DNA of 64,000 nucleotides from Psychrobacillus sp. FSL K6-4046 (GTDB taxonomy: Bacteria > Bacillota > Bacilli > Bacillales_A > Planococcaceae). Of the stretch, positions 18,356-27,681 are shown in pieces; position 1 is the stretch's first letter; each line of letters opens with the position of its first letter. The notes below the pieces were generated by a model. The model searched no databases and was not told where the DNA came from. It worked only from the letters and a program-made list of their open reading frames with translations. The stretch lies in assembly GCF_038624605.1 (NCBI RefSeq), contig NZ_CP152020.1, positions 2,845,312 through 2,909,311 of the forward strand. Reading direction: 5' to 3'. Position numbers and translations under genes: made by a program.

Positions 18356-19558
18356 ATGAGTATTGTAAAAGAACCAAAGGAATTATTGCTAAAGTCAATT
18401 GAGGAAAACAAAGAATTATACGTGCAGGTCAGTCAGGAAATCCATAATAACCCTGAAATCGGCAACCAGGAGTTCTTCGCTAGTGCAAAACATGTAAAGC
18501 TACTACGTGACGCCGGTTTCGAGGTAACTACTTCCGTTGCAGGCCATGAAACATCCTTCTACGCTATTAAAAAGGGAGTAAAAGAAGGGCCAACCGTAGC
18601 TTACCTTGCAGAGTATGATGCCCTTCCTGGACTAGGTCACGCATGCGGACATAATATTATCGGAACAACGAGCGTTGCTGCTGGAATTGCCTTGGCAGAG
18701 GCCCTCCCTCTTACAGGAGGAAATGTAGTCGTTCTTGGGACGCCCGCTGAGGAAGGTGGCCCTAATGGAAGTGCTAAAGGAAGCTTCGTCAAGCACGGTT
18801 TCCTTAAGGATGTTGATGTTGCACTAATGATTCACCCTTCCGGCAAGACTTCTTTAACTGGTGAAACATTGGCCGTGGATCCATTAGATTTTCATTTTCA
18901 TGGGAAAGCAGCACATGCATCTGGATCTCCTGAGAAAGGTATAAATGCTTTAGACGCTGTCATTCTTTTATTCAATGGCATTAATGCCCTTCGTCAGCAG
19001 CTTCCAAGCACTGTACGTATCCACGGGATCATCACCCACGGTGGAGATGCTCCAAACATTATTCCTGACTACGCTTCTGCTCGCTTCTATATCCGAGCAG
19101 AGAGCTGGAAGAAAACAGAGGAAGTAGCAGAAAAAGTCCGTGCTATTGCAAATGGCGCAGCACTTGCAACAGGAGCCTCCGTACGAATTGAGCGATTCCA
19201 AAACGAGGTTCAGGACTTTGTATTAAATTCTAAATTAGATGAAATTCTTCATGAAGAGCTTGAAGCAGTCGGAGAGTTTGTCCATACAGAAAAACGAAAA
19301 GGCAAAGGATCAACAGACGCTGGCAACATCAGCTATGCTGTCCCTACTGCCCATCCACATATTAAAATTGGCCCAGATGATTTGGTCGGTCACACCATCG
19401 AGTTCCGTGAAGCTGCCAAATCCCAGCTTGGCGACGAGGCACTAATTAAGGGAGCTAAGGCTCTAGCCAATACCGGCTACCGCATCCTAACTGATGCTGA
19501 ACTGCTTCACAACGTACGAAAGGAATATGAAGAAGCGCTAGCCAAGAAGCAAGATTGA
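18356..19558 (+). CDS. M20 family amidohydrolase (peptidase M20/PM20D2-like)
   Basis: This 400-residue zinc amidohydrolase of the M20 family has metal-ligand segments LAEYDALPGLGHACGHN (about residues 84-100), GTPAEEGG and, late, GKGSTDAGNISY. The dimerisation (bacterial exopeptidase) domain lies in the middle. Relatives cleave N-acyl amino acids, p-aminobenzoyl-glutamate or unusual dipeptides. It begins 18 bp after metQ with a good AGGAGG site, so it is in the SAM-regulated transcript. Inference: it frees methionine or a related sulfur amino acid from an N-acyl or dipeptide form that the cell imports. The exact substrate cannot be read from the sequence. Confidence 0.88.
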   Translation: MSIVKEPKELLLKSIEENKELYVQVSQEIHNNPEIGNQEFFASAKHVKLLRDAGFEVTTSVAGHETSFYAIKKGVKEGPTVAYLAEYDALPGLGHACGHNIIGTTSVAAGIALAEALPLTGGNVVVLGTPAEEGGPNGSAKGSFVKHGFLKDVDVALMIHPSGKTSLTGETLAVDPLDFHFHGKAAHASGSPEKGINALDAVILLFNGINALRQQLPSTVRIHGIITHGGDAPNIIPDYASARFYIRAESWKKTEEVAEKVRAIANGAALATGASVRIERFQNEVQDFVLNSKLDEILHEELEAVGEFVHTEKRKGKGSTDAGNISYAVPTAHPHIKIGPDDLVGHTIEFREAAKSQLGDEALIKGAKALANTGYRILTDAELLHNVRKEYEEALAKKQD

Positions 19559-19623
19559 GCTGAATACCTGATTCGATGAATGAAAGCCTATGGGTAGGTT
19601 GTAGCTTTGTCCATTTGGATAAA

Positions 19624-19786
19624 AGTGTTGCAGTAGCAACTGGAAGTACTGCACATGGGCAAAGTGTTACGGGAATGGACGAAATTGTTGCGGGAATGAC
19701 TTCAAGTTTTGCGCGCTTTACCCAAAGTGTTGCGCTAAATGGAAAAGTGTTGCGCTTATGGCTTAAAGTGTTGCACCTATCCAAGT
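19624..19786. repeat. Phased array of ~21 bp GTGTTGCG units (array A)
   Basis: Eight degenerate units begin with AGTGTTGC or a close variant (AGTACTGC, AGTGTTAC, ATTGTTGC, AGTTTTGC). The spacings are 21, 18, 21, 21, 21, 20 and 21 bases. The sequence between cores varies. The array lies between the 3' end of the M20 gene and the IS1182 left end. It is the complement of the motif in the array at 53322-53545. Confidence 0.85.
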
Positions 19787-19872
19787 ATCTCACTTTACCA
19801 ATTGACTTCCTCTTGCCACCCCTGTTTGAGGAAGTCTACTTCACTATTACTTTCCATCAATTCGATGGATTA

Positions 19873-21704
19873 AAAAAAGAGGCTGGGACAAAACTAGCTT
19901 CTAATATTGGAAAAAGAGAAATTGAGCTCACTCAATTTCTCTTTTTCCTTATTTTTATGTATTTTTTATTCTTCTATCTAGTTTTTACCGTGAACTTACG
20001 TAAGTTCACGGCCATTAACGCAAGACCCATTTCATTTTCAACCTTCGGTTTCCCACGTACAGAAAATCGTGAGAAACGCAAATTAGCCTTCAAGAATCCA
20101 AAAACTGGTTCCACATCAATTTTTCTTTGACGATAGATAGAACCTGTCTTTTCCTCTGAAAGCTTCGCGCTCACATATTCTTTTTGTTGCTCCCACTTTT
20201 CGTTCACCATCAACTTTCTATTATTACCTTCTTTTGCTTTCGTACAGGAGGAGCGGAACGGACAACCTGAACAGTCCTCACATTCATAGATCTTAAACTC
20301 CCGTTTGTATCCTGTCTTGTCCTCGCGTATGGAATGATATTTAAAGGACAGCTGTTTCTGGTTCGGGCAGGTGTACGTATCGTTCTCTTCGTCGTACTTC
20401 CAATTTGCAGTATTGAACTTATTTTGTTTCTGTTTCTTCTTTTGCTCTTTGATGTACATGTTATAGGTGATCAGAGCTTCGCGTTTACGATTAGATAGTA
20501 TATCGTCATAATTCTGTTCGCTTCCATAGCCTGCATCTGCCACGATATGCTTCGGTAGCTTAAAGTAATTTTTCTCAATCTCATCCAGGAAGGGGATCAA
20601 GGTTTTGGTGTCTGTTGGATTAGAAAACAAACTATAGGCAAGCGTGTATTGACCCTCTGTTGCGATTTGTACATTATAACCAGCCTTCAATTGACCATTT
20701 TTCATGTAGTCGTCTTTCATCCTCATAAAGGTTGCATCATGGTCAGTCTTTGAATAGCTGTTCCGGGTTCCAAAGATTTCAAAGTCCCGTTGATATTTCT
20801 GTTTACGGTAGATATAATCAATCAACTCTTTACGTACCTGCTTTGGATATTTTCGTTCTCTCCTCAAGCTCTTTCGTTCCAAAGCGTCTGACGACGCTTC
20901 TATTTGTTGGTCATATTCGGTGATGATATCCTCTACTTTTTGAACCATTTGAGTTAGTTCTTCCAGTGACAGGTGCTCTTCATCTTCTCGTTCCATTTGA
21001 GGGATGATCTCCTTTTCAAGCAGTTCGTTATATAACTGGTTCGATTTTTCTATCAATCCTTTGTTATATTTCTCTACGGATTTTCTCCAGACAAACGTGA
21101 ACTTGTTAGCGTTTGCTTCAATCTTTGTACCATCAATAAAGATTGCCTCTTGGTCAATGAGTTTTTCTTGGACCAACTGACAGCGGAATTGTACGAAACA
21201 TTGACGGATTAATTCGCTCACCTCTGGCTGCACACGAAATCGATTGATTGTGCGGTAGCTTGGTTGATAGCCCTGGGCCAGCCACATTATCCGGACACTA
21301 TCGTATAAGAGTCCTTCAATTTTTCGACCTGAAAAAACAGACTGGGAGTAAGCACAAAGGATGATTTTCATCATCATGCGGGGATGATAGGCAGGGCAAC
21401 CCGTATTTCGAAGAAATACTTTAAACGCTTCGTCAGGGATGCTTTCAACTAAATGGTGAATATGGAAGGCAATATCGTTTTCTTGTAATTTTACTTCTAA
21501 ATCTAAAGGCAATACCACTTGATTCATGTTATAATCTTTAAACATAAGGACACTTCTTTCTGTTGGATTTGGTGTGGTAACTTAATTTTATCAGAAAGCG
21601 TCCTTTGTTTATGACAAAAAATATAAAGCCGGTGAAATTTTACTTATTGTAAAATTTCATCGGCTTTTTCATTTAAGAGGATGGTTTTGTCCCAGTCTCT
21701 TTTT
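19873..21704 (-). mobile_element. IS1182-family insertion sequence
   Basis: The ends are inverted repeats of about 21 bp (AAAAAGAGGCTGGGACAAAA at the left and the complement of GTTTTGTCCCAGTCTCTTTT at the right, one mismatch). Inside, a perfect 18 bp stem at 19909-19948 and a 19 bp stem at 21625-21667 can stop transcription entering or leaving. One transposase gene is carried. The right end lies in the 3' end of csbA. I could not identify a target duplication; the outer flanks do not match each other. Confidence 0.9.
19974..21545 (-). CDS. IS1182-family transposase
   Basis: The 523-residue DDE transposase appears intact. It opens with the DUF772-type N-terminal domain (FLRNTGCPAYHPRMMMKIILCAYSQ and IRMWLAQGYQPSYRTINRFR) and continues with the catalytic core (IFIDGTKIEANANKFTFVWRK, IVADAGYGSEQNYDDIL). 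A cysteine-rich stretch CEDCSGCPFRSSC follows, and the DDE_Tnp_1_6 C terminus contains QRKIDVEPVFGFLKANL. There is no frameshift or internal stop, so the element may be active. The last codons contain a perfect 24 bp palindrome at 19988-20011. Confidence 0.95.
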   Translation of the reverse strand: MFKDYNMNQVVLPLDLEVKLQENDIAFHIHHLVESIPDEAFKVFLRNTGCPAYHPRMMMKIILCAYSQSVFSGRKIEGLLYDSVRIMWLAQGYQPSYRTINRFRVQPEVSELIRQCFVQFRCQLVQEKLIDQEAIFIDGTKIEANANKFTFVWRKSVEKYNKGLIEKSNQLYNELLEKEIIPQMEREDEEHLSLEELTQMVQKVEDIITEYDQQIEASSDALERKSLRRERKYPKQVRKELIDYIYRKQKYQRDFEIFGTRNSYSKTDHDATFMRMKDDYMKNGQLKAGYNVQIATEGQYTLAYSLFSNPTDTKTLIPFLDEIEKNYFKLPKHIVADAGYGSEQNYDDILSNRKREALITYNMYIKEQKKKQKQNKFNTANWKYDEENDTYTCPNQKQLSFKYHSIREDKTGYKREFKIYECEDCSGCPFRSSCTKAKEGNNRKLMVNEKWEQQKEYVSAKLSEEKTGSIYRQRKIDVEPVFGFLKANLRFSRFSVRGKPKVENEMGLALMAVNLRKFTVKTR

Positions 21705-21938
21705 GTCGCGCGCTTTCATATAGCTGGCATACCAAAATCCAAATGTCAGAGATGCAGCATCTAATATATAGATCCACCAACGATGAGTATAGCCAGCATA
21801 CACAGAGGCTGCGAACAGAGCAACTGTTAGTAGCAAGGCGACATATCGATTAAAGGTTATTCGAGTAAATAGCACAACTAACAAAGCAGGTGCAACAATC
21901 GCAAGTATAACTTGTGTTGGTATAGATAAAGTTTCCAT
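21669..21938 (-). CDS. csbA: CsbA family membrane protein with IS-replaced C terminus
   Basis: The protein has three membrane helices and the family stretch APALLVVLFTRITFNRYVALLLTVALF, matching B. subtilis CsbA, a small sigma-B-controlled protein of unknown function. It is read here as 89 residues, but only the first 78 (through MKARD) are native. The last 11 (KKRLGQNHPLK) and the stop are encoded by the inverted repeat of the IS1182 element. B. subtilis CsbA is 76 residues, so little native sequence was lost and the protein may still work. It follows minJ by 8 bp. Confidence 0.85.
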   Translation of the reverse strand: METLSIPTQVILAIVAPALLVVLFTRITFNRYVALLLTVALFAASVYAGYTHRWWIYILDAASLTFGFWYASYMKARDKKRLGQNHPLK

Positions 21939-21946
21939 TGTTTCTC

Positions 21947-23116
21947 CTACCTTACTAAGATTAATCCTAGTCTGTAATGGTCATGTCTAAACAAAACATG
22001 CTGTCTCAATCGAAGCTCTCCATTATGATCCAATACTTCTAATCTACAATGGGCTGCATTGATTTGAACGGCTTCATACAGTTCTTGCTCATCTGTTACT
22101 TTTTGTCCGTTTACCTTAACGATACATTCTCCAATTTTTAAGCCCATCTTTTCTGCCGGAGAGTCGGAAAGCACACCAGCAATCATTACCCCATTCGATT
22201 GCGGAGATACAGCAAAGGAGCCATTACGCTCTCTTCTATACTCAATAAAGGATATTACTAGTCTTCCTATTACTCCCAACGCCAAAGCTATTAGACTGAT
22301 AAGTGGTTCTATATAGCCTACCGCTGCTACAACTGTCACGATTATCCCTAATTGCCAAACCTTTTTTCCGTACATAGGGAAAAAATTCTCTGCCAGTGAA
22401 TGTCTGCTTTTTTGTTGAAAGCCTATTACAAAAGGAAACAATACTAAAGAAAATGTAGACTCTCCTAAAGTAAACTGTGGCCAGAACGGTAGATATGTAT
22501 GTATAACATCTCCAGGTATGACTAATAGAATCGGTAACAACCAAAGTCGTTTAGTTACATATTCCATTGCCTCGCTGCCTCTTGCCGTTTTAACCAATCT
22601 AGGCGAAGCGTTTGTCGCTCCATGCTTTTGAATAATAAAACCCTCTGCTATCAGCAATAAACCTGCTAAAATAGCAATTGGAACAATAACTTGTCCATCT
22701 ATATCTTGTCCAACAATTTCCCATGAAAATATTTCATAAGACCAATCATAGAAAAACATGATATAAAAAGTAGCTACCGCTAGGGCAATTGCATAAATTG
22801 CAGAGCCGACCTGATACATAAAGAGTAGAACAAATAAAATCATCCATACACTATAAACCATTAACCAAGTGGACGGTATAACCATTCCAACCGCTACACT
22901 AATTACAGATATAATAATTGCCCATACATAACCATCTAGCAAAAAATGCTTGGCCTCTGTCCAACCCCAAAGTATTCTCGCTCGAAATTGTTTTCTCTCT
23001 CTCTTCACCCGAAAGTATCCGATTAATACAGAAAAAAGAAGTGTTATATAAACAGCTGGATGAAGGAAGAAACGTCCAATCCCTTTTGCCAATTCTATTA
23101 ATATTTCTTGTACCAT
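21947..23116 (-). CDS. minJ: Cell division topological determinant MinJ (PDZ membrane protein)
   Basis: The 389-residue protein has several N-terminal membrane helices and one C-terminal PDZ domain at about residues 300-375, seen as GVMIAGVLSDSPAEKMGLKI and IVKVNGQKVTDEQELYEAV. In B. subtilis MinJ bridges DivIVA and MinD to keep the division septum away from the poles. Length (397 in B. subtilis) and position between ctpB and csbA support the assignment over a generic PDZ protein. GAGGAGG precedes the ATG. Confidence 0.88.
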   Translation of the reverse strand: MVQEILIELAKGIGRFFLHPAVYITLLFSVLIGYFRVKRERKQFRARILWGWTEAKHFLLDGYVWAIIISVISVAVGMVIPSTWLMVYSVWMILFVLLFMYQVGSAIYAIALAVATFYIMFFYDWSYEIFSWEIVGQDIDGQVIVPIAILAGLLLIAEGFIIQKHGATNASPRLVKTARGSEAMEYVTKRLWLLPILLVIPGDVIHTYLPFWPQFTLGESTFSLVLFPFVIGFQQKSRHSLAENFFPMYGKKVWQLGIIVTVVAAVGYIEPLISLIALALGVIGRLVISFIEYRRERNGSFAVSPQSNGVMIAGVLSDSPAEKMGLKIGECIVKVNGQKVTDEQELYEAVQINAAHCRLEVLDHNGELRLRQHVLFRHDHYRLGLILVR

Positions 23117-23198
23117 ACGAATCCTCCTCGCTTACAACATAGTCTTCCTATTATTGTAACAAACGAGGAGAACTTCCGTATAGGTTTATTGTCTCAAG

Positions 23199-24620
23199 TT
23201 ATTTATTTAAGCTGTGAATTATATAACTTACACCCATTTGAAGCTGCTGATCATTCTCTTTTCGTGCCTTATACTCATTAATTGTGTTCGTTAAGTCCTG
23301 AAAGAATGTCTCATCTAGCTTCGAATTAATTTCTAGTTTATTTTGCTCTCTATATTTATCTATAGCTTCAACAGTAGCTTCATCAAAATAACCGTCCTTG
23401 CGTGATATATTGTAGCCTAATCCACTAAGAATTTGTTGTACGTACTTAATTTCATCTCCATAATCTCCTTGGTGGAAATCACCATGATAATATTTAATAT
23501 CTGTGTTGAATAACTCATCCTGCTCTACCTTCAAATCTGCCTCTATCCCCTTATGATGAATCCATTGTTGCTTTGGAGTTAACCACTTATGGGTAGAAAT
23601 TTTTAACTTTCCGCCATTAGACAAAGGATGTGTTTCTTGAACAGTACCTTTACCAAAGCTTGTTTCACCTACGATCATAGCACGACTATTATCTTTTAAC
23701 GCCCCAGCCAAAACTTCACTTGCAGATGCACTACCTCCATTTTGCAATAGAACAACTGGTAGCTTGTTCAGGTAAGGGTTATCCTTATTTACCGTATTCA
23801 ATGGTTCTAAAACACCTTTAGCATCTTGCATGTAAGCAAACGTACTTCCGTTTTGTAGAAGGGTTCCTATAATAGAAGAAACGCTGAATAAATAACCTCC
23901 TGGATTACCTCGGACATCCACAACTAGTCCGTTTATTCCACGTTCTACAAGCGCTTTGGTTTGCTTTTCCCACTCTTCAGCAGTTTTTTCTCCAAAAATA
24001 GAAATAGTGACTATCCCTAGAGACTTTCCGTCAACCTCTAGTACTTCACTGGAAACAGTATGCAACGCGATTGTCTCTCGTTTCATATGTAACTCTACAT
24101 GACGATTTTCGCTTGGACGATATATCGTCATTTTAAGACTACTACCTTTGTCACCACTTAATAATCGAACTAATTCAGCCATAGTTTTACCATCTACTCG
24201 TTCACTGTTCACCCGCACGATCTCATCCTGAGGCTTCAAACCTGCTTTGTAAGCTGGAGAGTCTTTAATGGGAGCCACTACAATAAACTTACCGCCAGAA
24301 TTCATAATTTCTACACCAATACCAACGCGTTCCTCAGCTAAAGAAGATTCTTGCGTCTCCGCTTCCTCTTTCGTTAAATACGAAGAATGTGGATCTTCTA
24401 AAGCTTCAGCCATGCCTCTAATTGCACCCTCTACTAATAGCTTTTCATTCTTTGAGAAAACTGCCTCTTTTTTTATTAACTGATACGCTTCATCAATCAC
24501 TTGACTACTACTAACGTTACTTTTCTCTGGCTCTGACGATTTTCCAGACATCCATAAATACCCTAATACCAACACAATGACTAAAATGAATCCAAATAAA
24601 ATAATCCGATTTTTGCGCAA
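23199..24620 (-). CDS. ctpB: C-terminal processing serine protease CtpB (S41 family)
   Basis: The protein is about 473 residues. An N-terminal membrane anchor is followed by a PDZ domain (ERVGIGVEIMNSGGKFIV to IVRVNSERVDG) and the S41 catalytic domain. The nucleophile Ser is in QNGGSASASEVLAGAL and the Lys in GETSFGKGTVQ. A C-terminal peptidoglycan-binding domain (GDEIKYVQQILSGLGY) completes it. In B. subtilis CtpB cleaves SpoIVFA in the SigK checkpoint of sporulation. I prefer the TTG at 24620 because AGGAGG directly abuts the TTG at 24626 and leaves no spacing for it. Confidence 0.9.
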   Translation of the reverse strand: MRKNRIILFGFILVIVLVLGYLWMSGKSSEPEKSNVSSSQVIDEAYQLIKKEAVFSKNEKLLVEGAIRGMAEALEDPHSSYLTKEEAETQESSLAEERVGIGVEIMNSGGKFIVVAPIKDSPAYKAGLKPQDEIVRVNSERVDGKTMAELVRLLSGDKGSSLKMTIYRPSENRHVELHMKRETIALHTVSSEVLEVDGKSLGIVTISIFGEKTAEEWEKQTKALVERGINGLVVDVRGNPGGYLFSVSSIIGTLLQNGSTFAYMQDAKGVLEPLNTVNKDNPYLNKLPVVLLQNGGSASASEVLAGALKDNSRAMIVGETSFGKGTVQETHPLSNGGKLKISTHKWLTPKQQWIHHKGIEADLKVEQDELFNTDIKYYHGDFHQGDYGDEIKYVQQILSGLGYNISRKDGYFDEATVEAIDKYREQNKLEINSKLDETFFQDLTNTINEYKARKENDQQLQMGVSYIIHSLNK

Positions 24621-24692
24621 GTTCAACCTCCTAGTTTTCCACTAATATATGTGAGGAAAACGAAGTTTAATACTTGCCCAAAAATCAGATTC

Positions 24693-25271
24693 TTATTTTA
24701 GTTTATCGACATAATCTATCAGCATTTCCTCATTCATTGGACCAACTATCATATTTTGAATGATGCCATTCGTATCAATCATATAAGTAGTTGGAATAGG
24801 GATCACCTTATAGGCGTTTCCTATTTGCCCTTCCTCATCCATAGGTATTGGAAAGGTTAGACCGTAGTCTTCTACAAACGAAGACACCTCATCTACTCCA
24901 TTATCCTTGTTCGTAAGGTTGACTGCTAAAATTTCCACATTAGCTTCTTCAGACATATCTTCATAGTAGTTTTGCATATGTGGCATCTCTGCTTTACAAG
25001 GAGGACACCATGATGTCCAAAAATTTAATACTACTTTTTTTCCTTTATAGTCTGACAACGAGACCTCTTTTCCGTCTAGTGTTGTCAAAGTAAAATCTGG
25101 GGCTGCATCACCTTTACCAGTCCCTTGGTTTACTGGGTTTTCAGCCATATCTGTTCCCATTTGCTCCCCTTCAAAAGGATCTTCCTTTTCATCAATATTA
25201 TTTTTTACAAATGATATAGTAGCAATAGCTATTAAGGAACCTATAATTAGTAATCCAATTATTTTTTTCAC
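24693..25271 (-). CDS. TlpA/ResA-type membrane-anchored thiol-disulfide oxidoreductase
   Basis: The 192-residue protein has one N-terminal anchor (about residues 4-21) and an extracytoplasmic AhpC/TSA-like thioredoxin domain. The redox motif is WCPPC within NFWTSWCPPCKAEMPH, and the cis-Pro segment is IPIPTTYMID. Such proteins keep thiols of exported proteins reduced, for example apocytochrome c (ResA) or spore-coat substrates (StoA). The sequence cannot decide between these. The start is GTG at 25271 with GGAGG upstream. It lies between ctpB and the M23 gene. Confidence 0.87.
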   Translation of the reverse strand: MKKIIGLLIIGSLIAIATISFVKNNIDEKEDPFEGEQMGTDMAENPVNQGTGKGDAAPDFTLTTLDGKEVSLSDYKGKKVVLNFWTSWCPPCKAEMPHMQNYYEDMSEEANVEILAVNLTNKDNGVDEVSSFVEDYGLTFPIPMDEEGQIGNAYKVIPIPTTYMIDTNGIIQNMIVGPMNEEMLIDYVDKLK

Positions 25272-25403
25272 ACTTAACCTCCACTTTACTTATAAAATAT
25301 TATTATTTTAATTATATGCATAAATCTAAGTAGATACTATTCACTAGCTTAAGTTTTATACAATTTGTGTACAAAAAAAGACTTCCATCAAATCTCTTAT
25401 TCT

Positions 25404-25441
25404 AAAAAAAAAGGCATCCAATTATATAATAATTGAATGCC
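25404..25441 (-). terminator. Rho-independent terminator after the M23 hydrolase gene
   Basis: A hairpin GGCATTCAATTAT/ATAATTGGATGCC (minus-strand sense, one wobble pair) is followed by nine T residues. It separates the ftsEX-M23 unit from the TlpA gene. Confidence 0.85.
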
Positions 25442-25457
25442 CCATGTTACTTTTATT

Positions 25458-26765
25458 TTATAGAGAAATGTATCTCAATGGATTCACTGAGTTACCAGCC
25501 ATACCTTCCCAATATCCTAAATGGATTTCAAAGTGAAGATGTGGTCCAGTAGAATTACCTGTAGTTCCGATTGCTCCGATACGTTGACCTTTAGAGACAA
25601 CTTGTCCAACTCCTACACCTATACTGCTTAAATGAGCATATAATGAAGTGAAAGTTTGACCATCAATAGAATGTGTCACCATAATTACATTACCGTATGT
25701 GCTTAAAGGTGATGCATACGATACGACTCCATCAGCAGCCGATAATACTGGTGTTCCAGTGCTGTTGGCAATATCTATACCATAATGCATTTTTCCTTTA
25801 CCGTAGATTGGATGCATTCTGTATCCATAACCAGAAGTAAAGCTTCCGGATGCAGGTTTTGTCCAGTTACCAGCTGAAACGGCAGGAATCGCCGTTGAAG
25901 ATCCGCTAGCAGCCTGCTGACGTTTACGTTCTGCAGCCGCTTTCTTCTTTTTCTCTTCTGCTGCTTTTCTAGCTATTTCTGCTTGACGCTTTTGCTCTGC
26001 AACAATTTTATCTTGAATCGCTTTATCTAAGTTTAAAACTTCTTCATATTCTGTTTCCATCTGTTCTTTATCTTCCAGAAGCTTAGCTTGTTCAACTTCT
26101 AGTTGATCTACTAATGTGCTCTTAGATGATTTTTGACCATCTAAATTAGCTTTTAAGGAAACAAGCTGCTCTTTACTTGCTTCTTGCTCTTGACGTTTCT
26201 TCTCTAGGCTTGCCGTTTGCTCTTCAAGTTCTTTTTTATCTTCTGCCTGCTCTTTTAGAATTTTACGGTCAGCTTCCATCAATGTATTAACTGCTGAAAA
26301 GCGGTCAATAAAATCTACGAAGCTATTAGCTCCAAGTAATACGTCTAAATAATTGACTGATCCACCACTAACTTGAACAGCTCTTATTCTTTCTTTTAGC
26401 AATTCATCGCGAGCTGCAATTTTCTGTTCTAACTCAGCGATAGAGGCTTTTAATGCTTCGATTTCGCTTGTAGTTTTTTCAATCTCATTTAAAACCGCTG
26501 AAATACTTTTTTCAGTTGCCATAATTTTATTATCCAACTCTTGAATTTGAGCCATAATTTGATCAATTTTAGACTCGTTAGTATCAATTTTTGTTTCAGT
26601 TTCTTTAATATTCGATTGAATAGTGCTTTTCTTTTCTTGGATGTTCTGTTTTTCTTTTTTAAGGTCGTCCAATGAATTGGCAAGAGCGCTTGGCGTGTTA
26701 AATAGTAGCGCTCCGGATGCAGCGATTGCAACAATACGCAACATCCATTTGGATTGTTTTCTCAA
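25458..26765 (-). CDS. Secreted coiled-coil M23 murein hydrolase (EnvC/PcsB-like)
   Basis: The 435-residue protein has a signal peptide ending near ALANS. A long coiled coil at about residues 30-270 is rich in Lys, Glu and Gln. The C-terminal LytM (M23) domain begins at GYGYRMHPIYGKGKMHYGID. The zinc ligands are all visible (H of MHPIYG, D of HYGID, HLHFE), so it should be an active endopeptidase, unlike degenerate EnvC. It begins 28 bp after ftsX and has a coiled coil of the kind that docks to FtsX. Inference: it is the cell-wall hydrolase switched on by FtsEX. The start is TTG at 26765 with AAGGAG. Confidence 0.9.
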   Translation of the reverse strand: MRKQSKWMLRIVAIAASGALLFNTPSALANSLDDLKKEKQNIQEKKSTIQSNIKETETKIDTNESKIDQIMAQIQELDNKIMATEKSISAVLNEIEKTTSEIEALKASIAELEQKIAARDELLKERIRAVQVSGGSVNYLDVLLGANSFVDFIDRFSAVNTLMEADRKILKEQAEDKKELEEQTASLEKKRQEQEASKEQLVSLKANLDGQKSSKSTLVDQLEVEQAKLLEDKEQMETEYEEVLNLDKAIQDKIVAEQKRQAEIARKAAEEKKKKAAAERKRQQAASGSSTAIPAVSAGNWTKPASGSFTSGYGYRMHPIYGKGKMHYGIDIANSTGTPVLSAADGVVSYASPLSTYGNVIMVTHSIDGQTFTSLYAHLSSIGVGVGQVVSKGQRIGAIGTTGNSTGPHLHFEIHLGYWEGMAGNSVNPLRYISL

Positions 26766-26793
26766 ATCTTATTGCTCCTTTCAAGATACCTTC

Positions 26794-27681
26794 TTATACT
26801 CGTAAAAATTTTCTAACTGACATGAAACTACCCCAAATACCGATTAAAACTCCCATTAATAGAATTAATGCGTTTAACTGATAAATGAATGGGGAAAACT
26901 CTAGTAAATTAAATAAATTTCCTAGCTCTAATTTAGGCTGTAATGCATTATAAAGATTATAGTAAAGCACCGTAACTAACGTGATTGGTACAATCGCTCC
27001 TAAAATACCAAGCCACATACCTTCTAATATGAAGGGGATACGGATAAACCAGTTTGTAGCTCCAACTAGTTTCATAATCTCTATATCTCGTCGTCTAGCA
27101 ACAATCGTGATTCGAATAGTATTCGAAATTAAGAACATAGCTGTAAATAATAGAGCAAGGATCAACACTACGCCCACGTTTCTACCCATATTAAGTACAG
27201 AGAATAATCTTTCTATTTTACCTTCTCCGTAGCTCACCTCAAATGTGTTATCTAACTTATCGATTTCCTTCGCAATCGCTTCAGTCTCTTGAGGATCTAC
27301 CGCTTTTGCATAAAAAACATTATGTAATGGGTTTTCTTGTTCATATAACTCTAAATCTGATCCAAAATCCATAACAAGTTTCTTTAGTTCTTCTCCCTTA
27401 GTCGCATATACTAGCTCTGCAACACCTGGAAGATTTTTAATGTCTTCTTCTAGCTTGGTGATTTCTTCTTCACTTGCTGTCAATTCGACGTAAATTTTTA
27501 CTTCTACGTCTCTTTCTAGGTCGTCTGCTACTTTATTTAAATTCATCATAATCATGACGAATACGCCTACCAGTAATAATGTAACGGTAACAGCACTGAC
27601 GGATGCAAATGTCATCCAACCATTTCTGCTGATACTTTTTAAGCTATCTCTGAAGTGTCGTCCTGCTGTTCTAGCCTTCAT
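26794..27681 (-). CDS. ftsX: Cell division ABC transporter permease FtsX
   Basis: The 295-residue protein has the FtsX layout: a cytoplasmic N-terminal segment, one helix (about residues 20-45), a large extracytoplasmic loop (about 50-170) and three closely spaced C-terminal helices. The family motif RRRDIEIMKLVGATNWFIRIPF lies in the last cytoplasmic part. FtsX transmits ATP hydrolysis by FtsE to a periplasmic or wall hydrolase. It overlaps ftsE by 11 bp and is followed closely by the M23 hydrolase gene. Confidence 0.96.
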   Translation of the reverse strand: MKARTAGRHFRDSLKSISRNGWMTFASVSAVTVTLLLVGVFVMIMMNLNKVADDLERDVEVKIYVELTASEEEITKLEEDIKNLPGVAELVYATKGEELKKLVMDFGSDLELYEQENPLHNVFYAKAVDPQETEAIAKEIDKLDNTFEVSYGEGKIERLFSVLNMGRNVGVVLILALLFTAMFLISNTIRITIVARRRDIEIMKLVGATNWFIRIPFILEGMWLGILGAIVPITLVTVLYYNLYNALQPKLELGNLFNLLEFSPFIYQLNALILLMGVLIGIWGSFMSVRKFLRV

